In this document: piece after piece, positions 63,255 through 64,000 of the stretch
Layout of the letters: every line of letters begins with the position of its first letter
Position numbering within the stretch: the first letter of the stretch is position 1
Assembly (NCBI RefSeq): GCF_964656455.1
Contig: NC_135720.1
Span: 108,760,696-108,824,695 of the forward strand
DNA from: Halichoerus grypus
Lineage: Eukaryota; Chordata; Mammalia; Carnivora; Phocidae
Length of the DNA stretch: 64,000 nt
Direction of reading: 5' to 3'
The notes under the pieces: model-generated
Database searches by the model: none
Told to the model about the DNA's origin: nothing
Seen by the model: only the letters and a program-made list of their open reading frames with translations
Program-made: the position numbers and the translations under genes

Positions 63255-64000
63255 CTGCAAAGGCAAGAAATATGTCTGAAACCCAAAGATGGTTGACATT
63301 AGAATATTCAGTGCTACAGGAAATCGCAATTTCCCCAAACCTATCCCTCAGCCTACTGTCTCCCTCCAGAGAGTATCAAAGTATGATAGGGCAATTCTTC
63401 TGCTAGAAATACAGCCCTACACCCCCACCCCCATTCCCTTACATTGACCCAAGCCTGGGCTGCTTCTATCCATGCTTCCCTTACTTCCTGTCCACTCCCA
63501 CTTGTCTCTACAAATCTGCTCTCCTCCTCCAGGCTCCCTGTTCCCTGCCCATCTCCTTCCTGCATTGCTTTGCTAGTTCCTAACTGTCTTGCCCAGGGTT
63601 TCTGCTCTTCTTTCCCTTGTCCTTCTTAAGCTTGTCAACGTCGTAAGTCAAGGCCTGACAAAGCACTCAGTCTACAGATCTAGTTTCTGCCCCATCCTGC
63701 AAGTCTCCCTGCCCTTTGAGTTTCTCCCCCAGAAATTCTCTGGCTCCCCTCAACCTTGGCCTGTTCTTAGCACAGGGTGAGAAAAGCTGGTGAGAACAAG
63801 CTGTACAACTCTCCTGGCAAGAAGAGTATGCCATGGAAAGGGAGGTTCTGATCTGCTTCCCATGGAGGTGTGCCTGTCAGAGGTAGCTCCTCCACCCACA
63901 CAAGGCTGGGGGCTCCACCACACTAATCCACACTTCCCAAGGAGTATAATTGGGTAGTTCTGATGTCATCAAATTTAGGGTTGTTCTAGGAGAGTCACTG
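63255..64000 (-). other. DAAM2: DAAM2 intron 1 (part)
   Basis: 746 bases, continuing past the window. No repeat, promoter or exon was recognised. Confidence 0.75.

Overview
The window is mammalian genomic DNA from a carnivore. The evidence is six SINEC (tRNA-Lys-derived, carnivore-specific) insertions and carnivore-type LINE-1 copies. The SINE consensus (GGCGCCTGGGTGGCTCAG head, Lys-tRNA-like body, TC-rich tract, AAATAAATAAAATCTT tail) looks more like bear, seal or mustelid copies than the dog SINEC_Cf family. I therefore infer an arctoid caniform, from memory of the families rather than a search.

Two conserved vertebrate genes lie tail to tail. On the + strand, positions 5320-12681 hold the last seven exons of MOCS1 (molybdenum cofactor synthesis 1). 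Six exons encode the C-terminal half of the radical-SAM protein MOCS1A. The last encodes the MoaC-like MOCS1B. The window opens in the intron before exon 4. On the - strand, positions 63254-16946 hold coding exons 2 to 24 of the formin DAAM2. These 23 exons have consistent splice phases and give 1011 codons plus a stop. Only the first coding exon (about 56 residues) lies beyond position 64000. The two genes converge on a 1-4 kb strip of 3' UTR at about 12.7-16.9 kb.

The rest is intronic and mostly repeats. Positions 1-4693 hold a - strand, apparently young LINE-1 with a complete CpG-rich 5' UTR, an intact ORF1 and an ORF2 that stays open to the window edge. Positions 22.46-29.64 kb hold a nest of old LINE-1 copies: one near-full-length decayed element is interrupted by a SINE and by a second L1 carrying a twin-priming-type inversion. 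Positions 32.58-34.99 kb hold a young 5'-truncated L1 with an intact ORF2 C-terminus, inserted in an older antisense L1 that also carries an old SINE. Smaller L1 3' ends, MIR and L2 remnants, hAT-like and Tigger-like DNA transposons and three CA/TG microsatellites fill the other introns.

Functionally, MOCS1A and MOCS1B together convert GTP to cyclic pyranopterin monophosphate, the first step of molybdenum cofactor synthesis. DAAM2 is an autoinhibited formin that links Dishevelled/Wnt and Rho signals to actin assembly. The two genes are neighbours but share no pathway. I found no CRISPR array, bacterial system, RNA gene or new protein family. The main points of interest are the possibly active L1 beside MOCS1, the overlap of a MOCS1A splice donor with its Gly-Gly-stop codons, and the nested inverted L1.
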